A DNA stretch of 53,458 bases. It comes from Streptomyces sp. ADI96-02. GTDB lineage: Bacteria; Actinomycetota; Actinomycetes; Streptomycetales; Streptomycetaceae. The notes below the pieces were generated by a model. That model was not told the DNA's origin and searched no databases. It saw only the letters and a program-made list of their open reading frames with translations. The stretch covers positions 2,010,402 to 2,063,859 of the forward strand of contig NZ_ML123034.1 of NCBI RefSeq assembly GCF_003846185.1, given 5' to 3'. This document shows positions 43,204 through 51,303 of this stretch, one piece after another. Each line of letters starts with the position of its first letter. The stretch's first letter is position 1. Both the position numbers and the translations under genes were made by a program.

Positions 43204-43821
43204 TCAGGCACCGGTGCCGCCGCCGCCCGGGATGCCCGACGCGAACGTGATGATCTCGTCGATGAGGCCGTAGTCCTTGGCCTCCTCCGCGGTGTACCAC
43301 CGGTCGCGGTCGCCGTCGCGGATGATCGTCTCGACGGACTGGCCGGAGTGGTGGGCGGTGATCTCCGCCATCCGCGTCTTGGTGCGGAGCAGGTACTGGG
43401 CCTGGATCTTGATGTCCGAGGCCGTGCCGCCGATGCCGGCCGAGCCCTGGTGCATCAGGATGTCGGTGTTCGGGAGCGCGAAGCGCTTGCCGGCGGTGCC
43501 GCCGGTGAGCAGGAACTGGCCCATGGAGGCCGCCATGCCCATGCCGATGGTCACCACGTCGTTCGGGATGTACTGCATGGTGTCGTAGACCGCCATGCCC
43601 GCCGTCACCGAGCCACCGGGGCTGTTGATGTAGAGGTAGATGTCCTTGTCCGGGTCGGCGGCAAGGAGGAGGAGCTGTGCGGTGATCTTGTTGGCGATGT
43701 CATCGTCGACCTGCTGACCGAGGAAGATGATGCGCTCGCCGAGCAGTCGGCTGTAGACCTGGTCACCGAGGCCTCCACCGAGGGACGGCTCTCCGGCGGC
43801 GTAGGGCATCAGATTCGTCAC
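43204..43821 (-). CDS. clpP1: ATP-dependent Clp protease proteolytic subunit (ClpP1)
   Basis: A 205-aa ClpP from GTG 43821 with AGGTGG 5 nt upstream. The triad is Ser99 (MGMAASMGQ), His124 (LMHQGSAG) and an Asp in [13 protein letters not shown]. The [22 protein letters not shown] block forms the oxyanion region. The first gene of the clpP1P2 operon, it has a ClgR-type box 135-148 nt upstream (43956-43969). A short inverted repeat (43874-43880 with 43892-43898) lies in the leader. ClpP1 degrades regulatory proteins in Streptomyces, and its loss affects differentiation in related species. Confidence 0.96.
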   Translation of the reverse strand: MTNLMPYAAGEPSLGGGLGDQVYSRLLGERIIFLGQQVDDDIANKITAQLLLLAADPDKDIYLYINSPGGSVTAGMAVYDTMQYIPNDVVTIGMGMAASMGQFLLTGGTAGKRFALPNTDILMHQGSAGIGGTASDIKIQAQYLLRTKTRMAEITAHHSGQSVETIIRDGDRDRWYTAEEAKDYGLIDEIITFASGIPGGGGTGA

Positions 43822-43955
43822 GTATCCACCTGCTCGTCTCTGACGGCTCCGGCCGTCTCAGCGTCTTCGTACCGGGTGGGTGAGGGAATCCCCCACCCTT
43901 CCTCTTCATGGACCCTAACGCGCAGGTGGGACAACGCCATCCCGCTTCCGCAACT

Positions 43956-43969
43956 GTTCGCTGGGAGCG
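43956..43969. promoter_or_regulatory. ClgR-type operator upstream of clpP1
   Basis: GTTCGC-TGGGA-GCG matches the pattern GTTCGC-N5-GCG that I recall as the binding motif of the Streptomyces regulator ClgR, an activator of clpP1P2, clpC and lon. It lies ~140 nt upstream of the clpP1 start. A -10-like TAGGGT on the - strand (43917-43912) is ~45 nt downstream of the box centre. Confidence 0.6.
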
Positions 43970-44029
43970 CAAGGTCCGCAGTGGGCACAAGGGTTCCGGG
44001 GCCCGCACAGCGGTGCGACGGCGGACGCG

Positions 44030-44068
44030 CGACGGGCCCCGGACGCGCGCTGCGTCCGGGGCCCGTCG
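44030..44068 (-). terminator. Terminator after tig
   Basis: A perfect 17-bp stem (44030-44046 with 44052-44068, core GACGGGCCCCGGACGC) has a 5-nt loop. It begins 18 nt after the tig stop on the - strand. Confidence 0.85.
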
Positions 44069-44086
44069 TGGGGATCGGGTCGGGGC

Positions 44087-45505
44087 TCAGCCCTCGGTCT
44101 TCTCCTCGGCCTTGTCCTCGGCCTTCTCTTCGGCCTTGTCCTCGGCGGCCTTGTCCTCGGCGGCGGCCTCGACGGACTCGGCGGCCTCGTCCTCGTCGTC
44201 CTCCAGGTCGACGACCTCACCGTTGGTGTCGACGACCTTGGCGGCCTCGACGACCAGGGCGAGCGCCTTGCCGCGGGCGACCTCGCCGACGAGCATCGGC
44301 ACCTGGCCGCCCTCGACGACGGCCTGGGCGAACTGGTCCGGGCTCATGCCGGAGGAGGCCGCGCGCCGCATGAGGTGCTCGGTGAGCTCCTCCTGGTTGA
44401 CGTTCAGCTTCTCCTTGTTGACCAGCTCGTCCAGGATGAACTGGGTCTTGATGCCCTTGACGGCCTGCTCGGAGGTCTCGTTCTCGAACTCCTCCAGGGA
44501 CTTGCCCTGGATCTCCAGGTACTTCTCCAGGTCGAGACCCATCTGGCCGAGCTGGTGGTGCTCCAGGTTGTGCTTGCGGGTCTGGACCTCGTCCGCGAGC
44601 AGCTTCTCCGGGATCGGCACCTCGGCGAGCTTCAGCAGCTCCTCCAGGACCCGCTCCTGGGCCTGGGTGGCCTGGTCGTACTGCTTGGTGGTCTCCAGCC
44701 GCTTGCGGCTGTCGGCCCGCAGCTCCTCCAGCGTGTCGAACTCGCTCGCCATCTGGGCGAAGTCGTCGTCCAGCTCGGGCAGTTCGCGGGCGGCGACGGC
44801 GGTGACCTTGACGGTGACCTCCGCCTCCTTGCCCTCGGCGGAGCCGCCCTTCAGCTCGGAGGCGAAGGTGGCCTCGCCACCGGCCTCCAGGCCGGTCACG
44901 GCCTCGTCGATGCCGTCGAGGAGTTCGCCGGAACCGATGGTGTACGAGACACCGGCGGCCACGCCGTCCTCCAGGACCTCGCCGTCGACCTTGGCCTCCA
45001 GGTCGATCGTGACGACGTCGCCCTCGGCGGCGGCCCGCTCGACCGGGTTGGTGGAGGCGAAGCGCTCGCGGAGCTGCTCCACGGCCTTGGCGACCTCTTC
45101 GTCGGTGACCTCGAGGGCGTCCACGGTGACCTCGATGCCGGAGTAGTCCGGGATCTCGATCTCGGGGCGCACGTCCACCTCGGCGGTGAAGGCCAGCAGC
45201 TCGCCGTCCTTGAGCTCGGTGATGTCGACCTCGGGCTGGCCGAGGACGTTCAGCTCACCCTCGTTGACCGCCTCGGTGTAGAACTTCGGGAGGGCGTCGT
45301 TGACGGCCTCCTCCAGCACCGCGCCGCGGCCGAACCGCTGGTCGATGACCCGGGCGGGGATCTTGCCCTTGCGGAAGCCCTTCACCGTGACCTGCTGGTT
45401 GATCTTCTTGTACGCCGCGTCGAGGCTGTCCTTGAGCTCCTCGAAGGGCACCTCGATGCTGAGCCGAACCCGGGTCGGGTTCAGGGTCTCCACGGCGCTC
45501 TTCAC
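44087..45505 (-). CDS. tig: Trigger factor, ribosome-associated chaperone
   Basis: A 472-aa trigger factor. The N-terminal ribosome-binding domain (~1-110) carries [21 protein letters not shown], including the GFRxGKxP signature. The FKBP-like prolyl isomerase domain (~155-240) includes [18 protein letters not shown] and the [20 protein letters not shown] segment. The helical C-terminal arms follow. The last ~45 residues are an acidic Glu/Ala/Lys tail with AEDKAEEK repeats, common in actinobacterial Tig. The start is GTG 45505 with AAGGAGA 8 nt upstream; the frame remains open above that but lacks a plausible start. It binds nascent chains at the ribosome exit. It lies just upstream of the clpP genes, as in most bacteria. 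Confidence 0.96.
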   Translation of the reverse strand: MKSAVETLNPTRVRLSIEVPFEELKDSLDAAYKKINQQVTVKGFRKGKIPARVIDQRFGRGAVLEEAVNDALPKFYTEAVNEGELNVLGQPEVDITELKDGELLAFTAEVDVRPEIEIPDYSGIEVTVDALEVTDEEVAKAVEQLRERFASTNPVERAAAEGDVVTIDLEAKVDGEVLEDGVAAGVSYTIGSGELLDGIDEAVTGLEAGGEATFASELKGGSAEGKEAEVTVKVTAVAARELPELDDDFAQMASEFDTLEELRADSRKRLETTKQYDQATQAQERVLEELLKLAEVPIPEKLLADEVQTRKHNLEHHQLGQMGLDLEKYLEIQGKSLEEFENETSEQAVKGIKTQFILDELVNKEKLNVNQEELTEHLMRRAASSGMSPDQFAQAVVEGGQVPMLVGEVARGKALALVVEAAKVVDTNGEVVDLEDDEDEAAESVEAAAEDKAAEDKAEEKAEDKAEEKTEG

Positions 45506-45655
45506 GGTTCGGTCTCCTTGGTGGCTGACTTCTTGGGGTTCTGCTGGGCCGCCGAGTGGCGGCTTCGCGGACCGAGCCCGGTACATCAGACACACGGGCA
45601 CGCATTTTGCATAGTAACGGCAAGGGGGAGGACTCCCACAACGCGATCTTGCCGG

Positions 45656-45732
45656 TGGTCGGGGTGGCCGGATTCGAACCGACGACCTTCCGCTCCCAAA
45701 GCGGACGCGCTACCAAGCTGCGCCACACCCCG
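45656..45732 (-). tRNA. tRNA-Pro (anticodon UGG)
   Basis: The - strand gives acceptor arm CGGGGTG / CACCCCG, a D-arm with GCGCAGCTTGGTAGCGC, the anticodon arm TCCGC-TTTGGGA-GCGGA with anticodon TGG, and the T-arm GTCGGTTCGAATCCGGC. The discriminator A and CCA end (45659-45656) are encoded. Confidence 0.95.
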
Positions 45733-45894
45733 TCGGTGCGACACGTAGGGTACATGCACGGCAGCCGCGCGTCCGCCGCATCGCCGCGCGGAGTCCGGCG
45801 CGGCGCTCCGGGCGCGACGGGTGTGCGGACAGCGCCGCGGACCCGCTACGATGCTTTTCGTGCCGCGGTCCACCGGACCTGCGGTGCGGTGCTC

Positions 45895-45968
45895 GCGGGC
45901 GTAGCTCAATGGTAGAGCCCTAGTCTTCCAAACTAGCTACGCGGGTTCGATTCCCGTCGCCCGCTCCA
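45895..45968 (+). tRNA. tRNA-Gly (anticodon UCC)
   Basis: Acceptor arm GCGGGCG / CGCCCGC, D-arm AGCTCAATGGTAGAGC, anticodon arm CTAGT-CTTCCAA-ACTAG with anticodon TCC, and T-arm GCGGGTTCGATTCCCGT are present. The T discriminator and CCA (45966-45968) are encoded. A strong hairpin follows. No copy of the 3' end is repeated nearby, so it is not an occupied att site in this window. Confidence 0.96.
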
Positions 45969-45975
45969 CGTGGCA

Positions 45976-46014
45976 GAGGGCCGGGCCGGAGGATGATCCT
46001 CCGGCCCGGCCCTC
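45976..46014 (+). terminator. Terminator after tRNA-Gly
   Basis: A 19-bp inverted repeat (45976-45994 with 45996-46014, core GAGGGCCGGGCCGGAGG) begins 7 nt after the tRNA CCA end. The apex opens to a small loop. Confidence 0.85.
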
Positions 46015-46122
46015 GCGCGTTGCGGGAGTGCGCACCGGCACGCCCCGGAGCCCCGGTCCGACGTGCCGCCGGCTCGGGGCTCGCGTACGGGACGGGGCTC
46101 GCGCGTGGGGCGGGGCCGGCCG

Positions 46123-46317
46123 TCAGAAGCTGATCTGGTTGATCGTGTCGGCTATCGAGTTCATGAACCTGTTGATCGACGGGGCCATGCCGGTCGATGC
46201 CAGGAAGAACCCGAACAGCACGGCGACGAGCGCCGGTCCGGGCTTGATGGAGCCCCCGCGGATCAGCACCACCAGGATGACCGCGAACAGCAGCACCATA
46301 GACAGTGAAATAGCCAC
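46123..46317 (-). CDS. Small conserved membrane protein (64 aa)
   Basis: A 64-residue protein from GTG 46317 with two hydrophobic segments (ISLSMVLLFAVILVVLIRGG and PALVAVLFGFFLASTGMAPSI) joined by a short basic/Gly loop, ending in an amphipathic segment RFMNSIADTINQISF. It resembles small conserved membrane proteins of streptomycetes and has no assigned function. It lies alone between tRNA-Gly and the acyltransferase gene. The 438-nt gap on its upstream side (46318-46755) presumably contains its promoter. Confidence 0.7.
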   Translation of the reverse strand: MAISLSMVLLFAVILVVLIRGGSIKPGPALVAVLFGFFLASTGMAPSINRFMNSIADTINQISF

Positions 46318-46755
46318 GTCTGATCACACCCTCGGTCGGTCCCGCCTTGCCGGCCCGGAAGCGTGCACCCTGAGCGCGCCCCGTCGCGCTCCATCGTGCC
46401 ACCAACTCCCCCCTGATTGCTGCCGGGTGACGGATCCCACTGGCCGGATCCCGCCATCCTGCACAGCCCGTGAGCCGCGCCGGGGACGACCTGTGCGCCG
46501 GCTGTGAATTACGGGCGGCCGAATTTCCACCTCAATGATCGTTCCTATATCCCCACACTTCATCCACACGCCACCCGGGCTGTCGAGTGCGAGGTAATTC
46601 ACTTCCTTCAACTGGTCGCCGATATGCCCTGTTTAAGGGGGATCAAGTGTGTCATAGCGGGCGGTGTTCGGCGGTTTCACCTGCGAATACGGGGGAAGAC
46701 GCGATAACTACTCATGGTTTTACGCGACGCAATCGACGGGTCTAAGGTGCCTTAG
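46318..46755. other. Gene-free, relatively AT-rich divergent promoter region
   Basis: No convincing gene is seen between the small membrane protein (- strand) and the acyltransferase (+ strand). The part 46505-46755 is much less GC-rich than its surroundings (for example TGATCGTTCCTATATCCCC and AGACGCGATAACTACTCATG). It ends in a perfect palindrome at the acyltransferase start (46741-46756). Confidence 0.6.
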
Positions 46756-46756
46756 A
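46741..46756. promoter_or_regulatory. Palindrome TCTAAGG-TG-CCTTAGA overlapping acyltransferase start
   Basis: A perfect inverted repeat of 7 bp with a 2-nt centre. Its last base is the A of the ATG start codon. It includes TAAGGT, a possible -10 box 7 nt before the ATG, which would give a leaderless mRNA with the operator covering the promoter. Confidence 0.5.
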
Positions 46757-47919
46757 TGTTCCAAGCTCCGAGCGTATTGAAGAGGGCTCCGCTCCCCCCG
46801 GCGACGCGGGAGTCGGAGCCCAGACGCGAGCAGACGGGGACCGCCCCCGCCACGCGCCCCGCCGCGGAGAAAGGCGCTTCCACGGCCGCCGCTCCGGCTC
46901 CCCCGGCGAAGCAGCGCGACCCCTACTTCGACAACGTGAAGTATCTGGCCATCGTCCTGGTGGCGGTGGCCCACGCCTGGGAGCCGGTGATGGACGGCAG
47001 CCGCACCGCCCGCGCGCTGTACATGGTCGTGTACACCTTCCACATGCCGGCCTTCATTCTCATATCCGGCTATTTCTCCCGCTCGTTCGACATGACTCCG
47101 GCCAAGGTGAAGCGCCTGGTCACCGGCGTCGCCGTGCCCTATGTGCTGTTCGAGACCGCGTACTCGCTCTTCAAGCGGTACGGGAACGACTCCCCCGGCG
47201 AGCCGATCAGCCTCGTCGACCCGCTGTTCCTGACCTGGTTCCTGATCGCCCTGTTCGTCTGGCGCGTCACCACGCCGATCTGGCGCACGCTGCGCCATCC
47301 GCTGCCGGTGGCCCTCGCCGTCGCCATGCTCGCCTCGGTCTCCCCCGACATCGGTGACGACCTCGATCTCCAGCGCGTGTTCCAGTTCCTGCCGTTCTTC
47401 GTCCTCGGGCTGCTGATGAAGCCGGAGCACTTCCAGCTGATCCGGCGGCGCGAGGTGCGGCTGCTGTCCCTGCCGCTGTTCGCGGGCGCGCTCGCGTTCG
47501 CGTACTGGATCGCGCCGCGCATGGAGCTCGGCTGGTTCTTCCGGTCCAACAGCGCGCAGGAGATGGACGCCCCGTGGTGGTCGGGCGCGGTGATGACGCT
47601 CGCGCTGTTCGGCTGCGCCCTGGTGCTGACCATCGGCTTCCTGGCCTGGGTGCCCCGCCGGAACATGTGGTTCACGGTGCTCGGCGCGGGCACGATCTGC
47701 GGCTACCTGCTGCACGGATTCCTGATCAAGGGCGCCGGATACGCGGGCCTGTTCGACGCGTACGCGTGGCTCTCCGGCCCGCTGGGGCTGGTCCTCGTCT
47801 CGGTCGTGGCGGCGGTCGCGGTGACGCTCCTGTGCTCGCCGCCGGTGGCCCGCGCCCTGAAGTTCGCCACCGAGCCGGACATGAAGTGGGCCTTCCGGCG
47901 CGACTCCGCGCGTCGCTGA
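46756..47919 (+). CDS. Acyltransferase-3-like integral membrane protein
   Basis: A 387-aa protein. The first ~52 residues are Ala/Pro-rich and cytosolic. From RDPYFDNVKYLAIVLVAVAHAWEP the family begins: R-x-x-x-x-D-N-x-K x-L-A-I/L near the first helix with the conserved His, then about ten transmembrane segments. It belongs to the acyltransferase 3 superfamily, in the fucose 4-O-acetylase-like branch by this N-terminal pattern. Such proteins O-acetylate surface sugars or lipids. It is not linked to other sugar genes here. There is no Shine-Dalgarno sequence; the palindrome at 46741-46756 covers the start, so regulation by a repressor is likely. Confidence 0.82.
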   Translation: MFQAPSVLKRAPLPPATRESEPRREQTGTAPATRPAAEKGASTAAAPAPPAKQRDPYFDNVKYLAIVLVAVAHAWEPVMDGSRTARALYMVVYTFHMPAFILISGYFSRSFDMTPAKVKRLVTGVAVPYVLFETAYSLFKRYGNDSPGEPISLVDPLFLTWFLIALFVWRVTTPIWRTLRHPLPVALAVAMLASVSPDIGDDLDLQRVFQFLPFFVLGLLMKPEHFQLIRRREVRLLSLPLFAGALAFAYWIAPRMELGWFFRSNSAQEMDAPWWSGAVMTLALFGCALVLTIGFLAWVPRRNMWFTVLGAGTICGYLLHGFLIKGAGYAGLFDAYAWLSGPLGLVLVSVVAAVAVTLLCSPPVARALKFATEPDMKWAFRRDSARR

Positions 47920-47994
47920 GCCCGCGCCCGGCCTTCCACCGTCCAGCCCCTCACCGAGCCGCCCGCGCCGTTCAGCGCGGGCGGCTCAGCGCGT

Positions 47995-48492
47995 TCACGG
48001 GTTGGCCGAATCCTTTCGGTCGGAGGGCGATTCGGCCTCGGTCAGCCCCAACAGCCCCCGCACCTGCGCATATTTCGCCGTCAGCCGGGTACGGACGGCC
48101 GCGTCCAGGACCGCGAGGCGGGCCGGATCCGCGTTATGGGCCAGATCGGCCTCTTTGACGAGCAGTGCACCCGGGGTGGCGAGAATCCGCTCGGCGTAGG
48201 CGGCCGGCTCCTCGCCCGGCTGCTTGCTCACGGCCAGCACCATGTCCTTGACCTGCTGCGGAAGCGCGGCTGCCGCCAGCCAGCGCGCCGAGAGCGCGTC
48301 GTCCTCGACGGCGTCGTGCAGCCAGGCCGCCGCGATCTGCTCCTCGCTGCCGCCGCGCACCCGTACACCTTCGGCCACCGCCGCCAGGTGTTCGGCGTAC
48401 GGGCGGCCCGCCTTGTCGGTCTGGTCGGCATGGGCCTCGCGGGCGATGGCCTCGACCTCGGCCAGGCTCAGGCGGCGGGGAGACAGGGACAT
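47995..48492 (-). CDS. HD-domain protein, SpoT/MESH1-like
   Basis: A 165-aa single-domain HD protein from ATG 48492. The metal motif is H35 (EHLAAVAEGV), H59-D60 (AAWLHDAVEDD) and a later Asp in LVKEADLAHNADP. The spacing and the DAVEDD and ADLAHNAD segments resemble the (p)ppGpp hydrolase domain of SpoT and the small alarmone hydrolases (MESH1/SAH). It has no synthetase, TGS or ACT domain. If active it could lower ppGpp, but a generic HD phosphohydrolase is possible. No R-F-K-D type catalytic segment can be checked by eye. It is encoded divergently from the antiporter gene. Confidence 0.78.
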   Translation of the reverse strand: MSLSPRRLSLAEVEAIAREAHADQTDKAGRPYAEHLAAVAEGVRVRGGSEEQIAAAWLHDAVEDDALSARWLAAAALPQQVKDMVLAVSKQPGEEPAAYAERILATPGALLVKEADLAHNADPARLAVLDAAVRTRLTAKYAQVRGLLGLTEAESPSDRKDSANP

Positions 48493-48600
48493 GCACCCGA
48501 CTCTACGACCGCTCCGGTGCGCGGGGCCCTCGGAGTCGCGAACACCCGCCCTCCGGCCGTCGATCGGCCCGGCGCACGCCCCCTCCCTCCATCCGACAGA

Positions 48601-48636
48601 GCCGGCAGAGCCGGCAGAGCCGGCAGAGCCGGCAGA
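48601..48636. repeat. Tandem 9-bp repeat (GCCGGCAGA x4)
   Basis: Four perfect head-to-tail copies of GCCGGCAGA lie between the HD gene and the antiporter gene, in the divergent promoter region. Each unit contains the palindrome GCCGGC. Copy number is likely to vary between strains. Confidence 0.8.
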
Positions 48637-48702
48637 AGCGACCATCGGGCCGCGCCATAGTTGCAGCGTCAATCGTTCGGTAAACTAATTACTGATGGAT
48701 TC

Positions 48703-48729
48703 TTGACGCTTCCTTGACGCCCTCTTGAC
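48703..48729. repeat. Three TTGAC boxes at 11-bp spacing before antiporter gene
   Basis: TTGAC occurs at 48703-48707, 48714-48718 and 48725-48729, exactly one helical turn apart. They lie 22-48 nt before the likely antiporter start. They may be a regulator-binding array; a -10 box is not obvious downstream. Confidence 0.45.
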
Positions 48730-48776
48730 CTACCCGAAGGACCAGGCTCATCGGACACGCAGACACCCTCCTCGCC

Positions 48777-49961
48777 ATGGGCGGCGCCTTCCTGGCCGCC
48801 GCCGTCCTCGCCCGCCTCGGTGGCCGCATCGGGCTGCCGACCATCCCGCTGTTCATCCTGGCCGGGATCCTCCTCGGCCCCCACACCCCCGGATACGTCC
48901 TCCTCAAGAACCCGCACGACCTGGAGATGCTCTCCGCGCTGGGACTCGTCCTCCTGCTCTTCTATCTGGGACTCGAGTTCCACATGGACGACCTCAGGAC
49001 CGGCGGCCGGAAGATGGCCGTCGCCGGCGGGGCGTACCTCGTCCTGAACGTCGGCGCCGGACTCGCCTTCGGCTTCGCGCTGGGCTGGGGCACCTCGGAG
49101 GCGCTGGTCCTGGCCGGCGTCCTCGGCATCTCCTCGTCCGCGATCGTCACGAAGATCCTGGTGGACCTGGGACGCATCGGGAACACGGAGACCCGGCCCA
49201 TCCTCGGCATCATCGTCGTCGAGGACATCTTCCTGGCCCTGTACCTGGCGGCCCTCCAGCCGATCCTGTCCGGTGCGGACAGCCTCTCGGCGGCGCTGGC
49301 CGACGGCGGCAAGGCGTTCGGCTTCCTGCTGCTGCTCGCCCTGGCGGCCCGGTTCGGCACGAAGATCATCGGCAAGCTGATGAACACCAAGGACGACGAA
49401 CTCCTGGTGATCTCCTTCCTCGGTGCGGCGGTCTTCGTCGCCGGGGTCTCCGAATGGTTCGGCGTGGCCGACGCGATCGGCGCCTTCATGGTGGGCCTGA
49501 TGCTCGGCAGCACCTCCTCGGGCGAGCGCATCCTCAAGCTGGTCCACCCGCTGCGGGACGCGTTCGGCGCGATCTTCTTCTTCGCCTTCGGCCTCTCCAT
49601 CGACCCGGGCGACCTGCCGAGCGTGCTCTGGCCGGTCCTGGCGGCCGTCGCGCTGACCCTCGCCATGAACGTGCTCGCCGGACTCGCCGCCGCGAAGGTG
49701 TACGCCTTCGGGCCGCAGGCCACGGCGAACATCTCCACCACCCTGCTGGCCCGCGGCGAGTTCGCGCTCATCCTGGCGACCATGGCGGCAGCCGCCGGAC
49801 TGGACGAGCGACTCTCCCCGTTCATCGCCGGATACGTGCTGCTGCTGGCGGTCCTCGCCCCGCTGGCGGCCGGACGATCGCACTGGCTGGCGCGCGTCCT
49901 GCCCCGGGGCCGCGGGAAGGACGACGACCAGCACCGGGAGCACCTGCCGGTACCGGTCTGA
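48777..49961 (+). CDS. Cation:proton antiporter (CPA2/KefB-like)
   Basis: A 394-aa protein from ATG 48777 with 11-12 hydrophobic segments: GLPTIPLFILAGILLGPHTPG, GLVLLLFYLGLEF, GISSSAIVTKIL and GVADAIGAFMVGLMLG. This is the sodium/proton exchanger family fold, with the IGAFxVG type segment and an acidic residue in the fourth/fifth helix region. It exchanges K+ or Na+ for H+ across the membrane. No TrkA-C regulatory subunit or domain is present. ATG 48777 cuts into the first helix and lacks a ribosome site. The frame continues up to 48729 with AAGGA 8 nt before an ATC at 48750, so the real start may be upstream at a non-standard codon. Confidence 0.85.
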   Translation: MGGAFLAAAVLARLGGRIGLPTIPLFILAGILLGPHTPGYVLLKNPHDLEMLSALGLVLLLFYLGLEFHMDDLRTGGRKMAVAGGAYLVLNVGAGLAFGFALGWGTSEALVLAGVLGISSSAIVTKILVDLGRIGNTETRPILGIIVVEDIFLALYLAALQPILSGADSLSAALADGGKAFGFLLLLALAARFGTKIIGKLMNTKDDELLVISFLGAAVFVAGVSEWFGVADAIGAFMVGLMLGSTSSGERILKLVHPLRDAFGAIFFFAFGLSIDPGDLPSVLWPVLAAVALTLAMNVLAGLAAAKVYAFGPQATANISTTLLARGEFALILATMAAAAGLDERLSPFIAGYVLLLAVLAPLAAGRSHWLARVLPRGRGKDDDQHREHLPVPV

Positions 49962-50003
49962 GACGGGGATACGCCGAGGCGCCCGGTCCCCCGATCTCGG
50001 GGT

Positions 50004-50024
50004 GACGGGCGTCCCGCGCCCGTC
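50004..50024. terminator. Terminator between antiporter and phosphatase genes
   Basis: GACGGGCG (50004-50011) pairs with CGCCCGTC (50017-50024) over a 5-nt loop. It lies between the convergent stop codons at 49961 and 50052. Confidence 0.7.
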
Positions 50025-50051
50025 CGTGCCCGCCGGGACCGGCCCGGGGTG

Positions 50052-51197
50052 TCAGGGGCGGCGCGAGAGCAGCAGCAGCGCCCGGTCGTCGTTGACGTCC
50101 TTGGCGCACGCCTCGATCAGATGCCAGGCCGCGCCCTCGAAACCGGCGGTGACATAGCGGTCGGCCTCACCCGTCAGCCGGTCGATGCCCTCGGAGATGT
50201 CCCGGTCGGACGCCTCCACCAGGCCGTCCGTGAACAGCATGAGGACGTCGCCCGGGGCGAGCGAGCCCTTCACCGGGTGGAACTGCGCGCCGTCGTACAC
50301 CCCGAGCAGCGGGCCGTCCCCGGTCTTCTCCTCCCAACCGCCGTTTCCGGCGTGCAGTTGGAGCGCGGGCGGATGACCGGCGGAGAAGATCTCGTAGTCG
50401 CCGGAGTCCAGGTCCAGCACCAGGTGGATCGAGGTCGCGAAGCCCTCGTCCCAGTCCTGCCGCAGCAGGTAGCCGTTGGCCGCCGAGAGGAATCCGTGCG
50501 GGGGCAGCGAGCCGAGCAGGCCGCCGAAGGCGCCGGACAGCAGCAGGGCCCGGGAGCCCGCGTCCATGCCCTTGCCGGAGACGTCGGTCAGGACGACCTC
50601 CAGAGTCCGGCCGCCGTTGGTGCGGGCCGCGACGACGAAGTCCCCGGAGAAGGACTGGCCGCCGGCCGGGCGCAGGGCCATCTCGCGGTGCCAGCCCTGC
50701 GGCAGCCGCGGCAGGGCGCTCTGGACCCGGATGCGTTCGCGCAGGTCGAAGAGCATCGTCCCGCCGCGCCGCCACGGCACGCCGACCCGGGCCCGGAACT
50801 GGGCCAGGACCAGGCCGAAGAAGCCGCAGGCGGCGACCACGAGCACGGTGCCGGGAGTGACCCGGGCCGGGCCGTCGGCGTACGGGCCGAGCGTGAGCGC
50901 CTCCACGATCAGCGCGGCCGCCGCCGTCGCGTACAGGCCCAGCAGGCTGGAGGGGCGCAGCAGGAGGCCGCCCGCGACGATGGGCAGGACGAGGGCGGTC
51001 GGGGCGAACCAGACGGGGCTGAGGATGGTGGCGCAGGTGATGGCCGGAATCGTCAGCAGCAGCCCGGCCAGGGCGATCCAGTCGGAGCCGTCGCCACGGA
51101 AGTAGTCGACCCCGGATTTGCGCAGCGCGATGCGCGCCCGGTGCGTCGATCTTCGCCACCGGGCCCAGAAGTCGTCTGCTCCTCCGCGACGGGCCAT
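50052..51197 (-). CDS. Membrane-anchored SpoIIE-type PP2C phosphatase
   Basis: A 381-aa protein from ATG 51197. Residues ~38-135 contain three to four transmembrane helices (WIALAGLLLTIPAITCATILSPVWF, TALVLPIVAGGLLL, GTVLVVAACGFFGLVLAQ). Residues ~145-380 are a SpoIIE/RsbU-type PP2C domain. Metal-binding Asp residues are at D186 (QSFSGDFVV) and D205 (LTDVSGKGMDAG), followed by FSAGHPPAL, LFTDGLVEA and the C-terminal DRALLLLSR. Such enzymes dephosphorylate anti-anti-sigma factors. Streptomyces has many of these, and this short architecture without PAS or GAF domains is common among them. No sigma or anti-sigma gene is adjacent, so its partner is unknown. Confidence 0.9.
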   Translation of the reverse strand: MARRGGADDFWARWRRSTHRARIALRKSGVDYFRGDGSDWIALAGLLLTIPAITCATILSPVWFAPTALVLPIVAGGLLLRPSSLLGLYATAAAALIVEALTLGPYADGPARVTPGTVLVVAACGFFGLVLAQFRARVGVPWRRGGTMLFDLRERIRVQSALPRLPQGWHREMALRPAGGQSFSGDFVVAARTNGGRTLEVVLTDVSGKGMDAGSRALLLSGAFGGLLGSLPPHGFLSAANGYLLRQDWDEGFATSIHLVLDLDSGDYEIFSAGHPPALQLHAGNGGWEEKTGDGPLLGVYDGAQFHPVKGSLAPGDVLMLFTDGLVEASDRDISEGIDRLTGEADRYVTAGFEGAAWHLIEACAKDVNDDRALLLLSRRP

Positions 51198-51303
51198 TGC
51201 CGGGACCCTATCCACCCGGACGCCTCCGGTGCAGGGGGACCCCGATGACCGGGGCCGCGAAAATACGGTCGTCCGTTCTTCGCGGCCCTGATAGGGAGGG
51301 GCC

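Noticed and set aside
45895..45968. tRNA-Gly as an occupied integration site
   Set aside because: The tRNA 3' end is not repeated nearby, and the genes to its right look like ordinary chromosomal genes.
48597..48640. Tandem repeats as a CRISPR array
   Set aside because: Units are 9 bp, contiguous and without spacers, and no cas genes are present.
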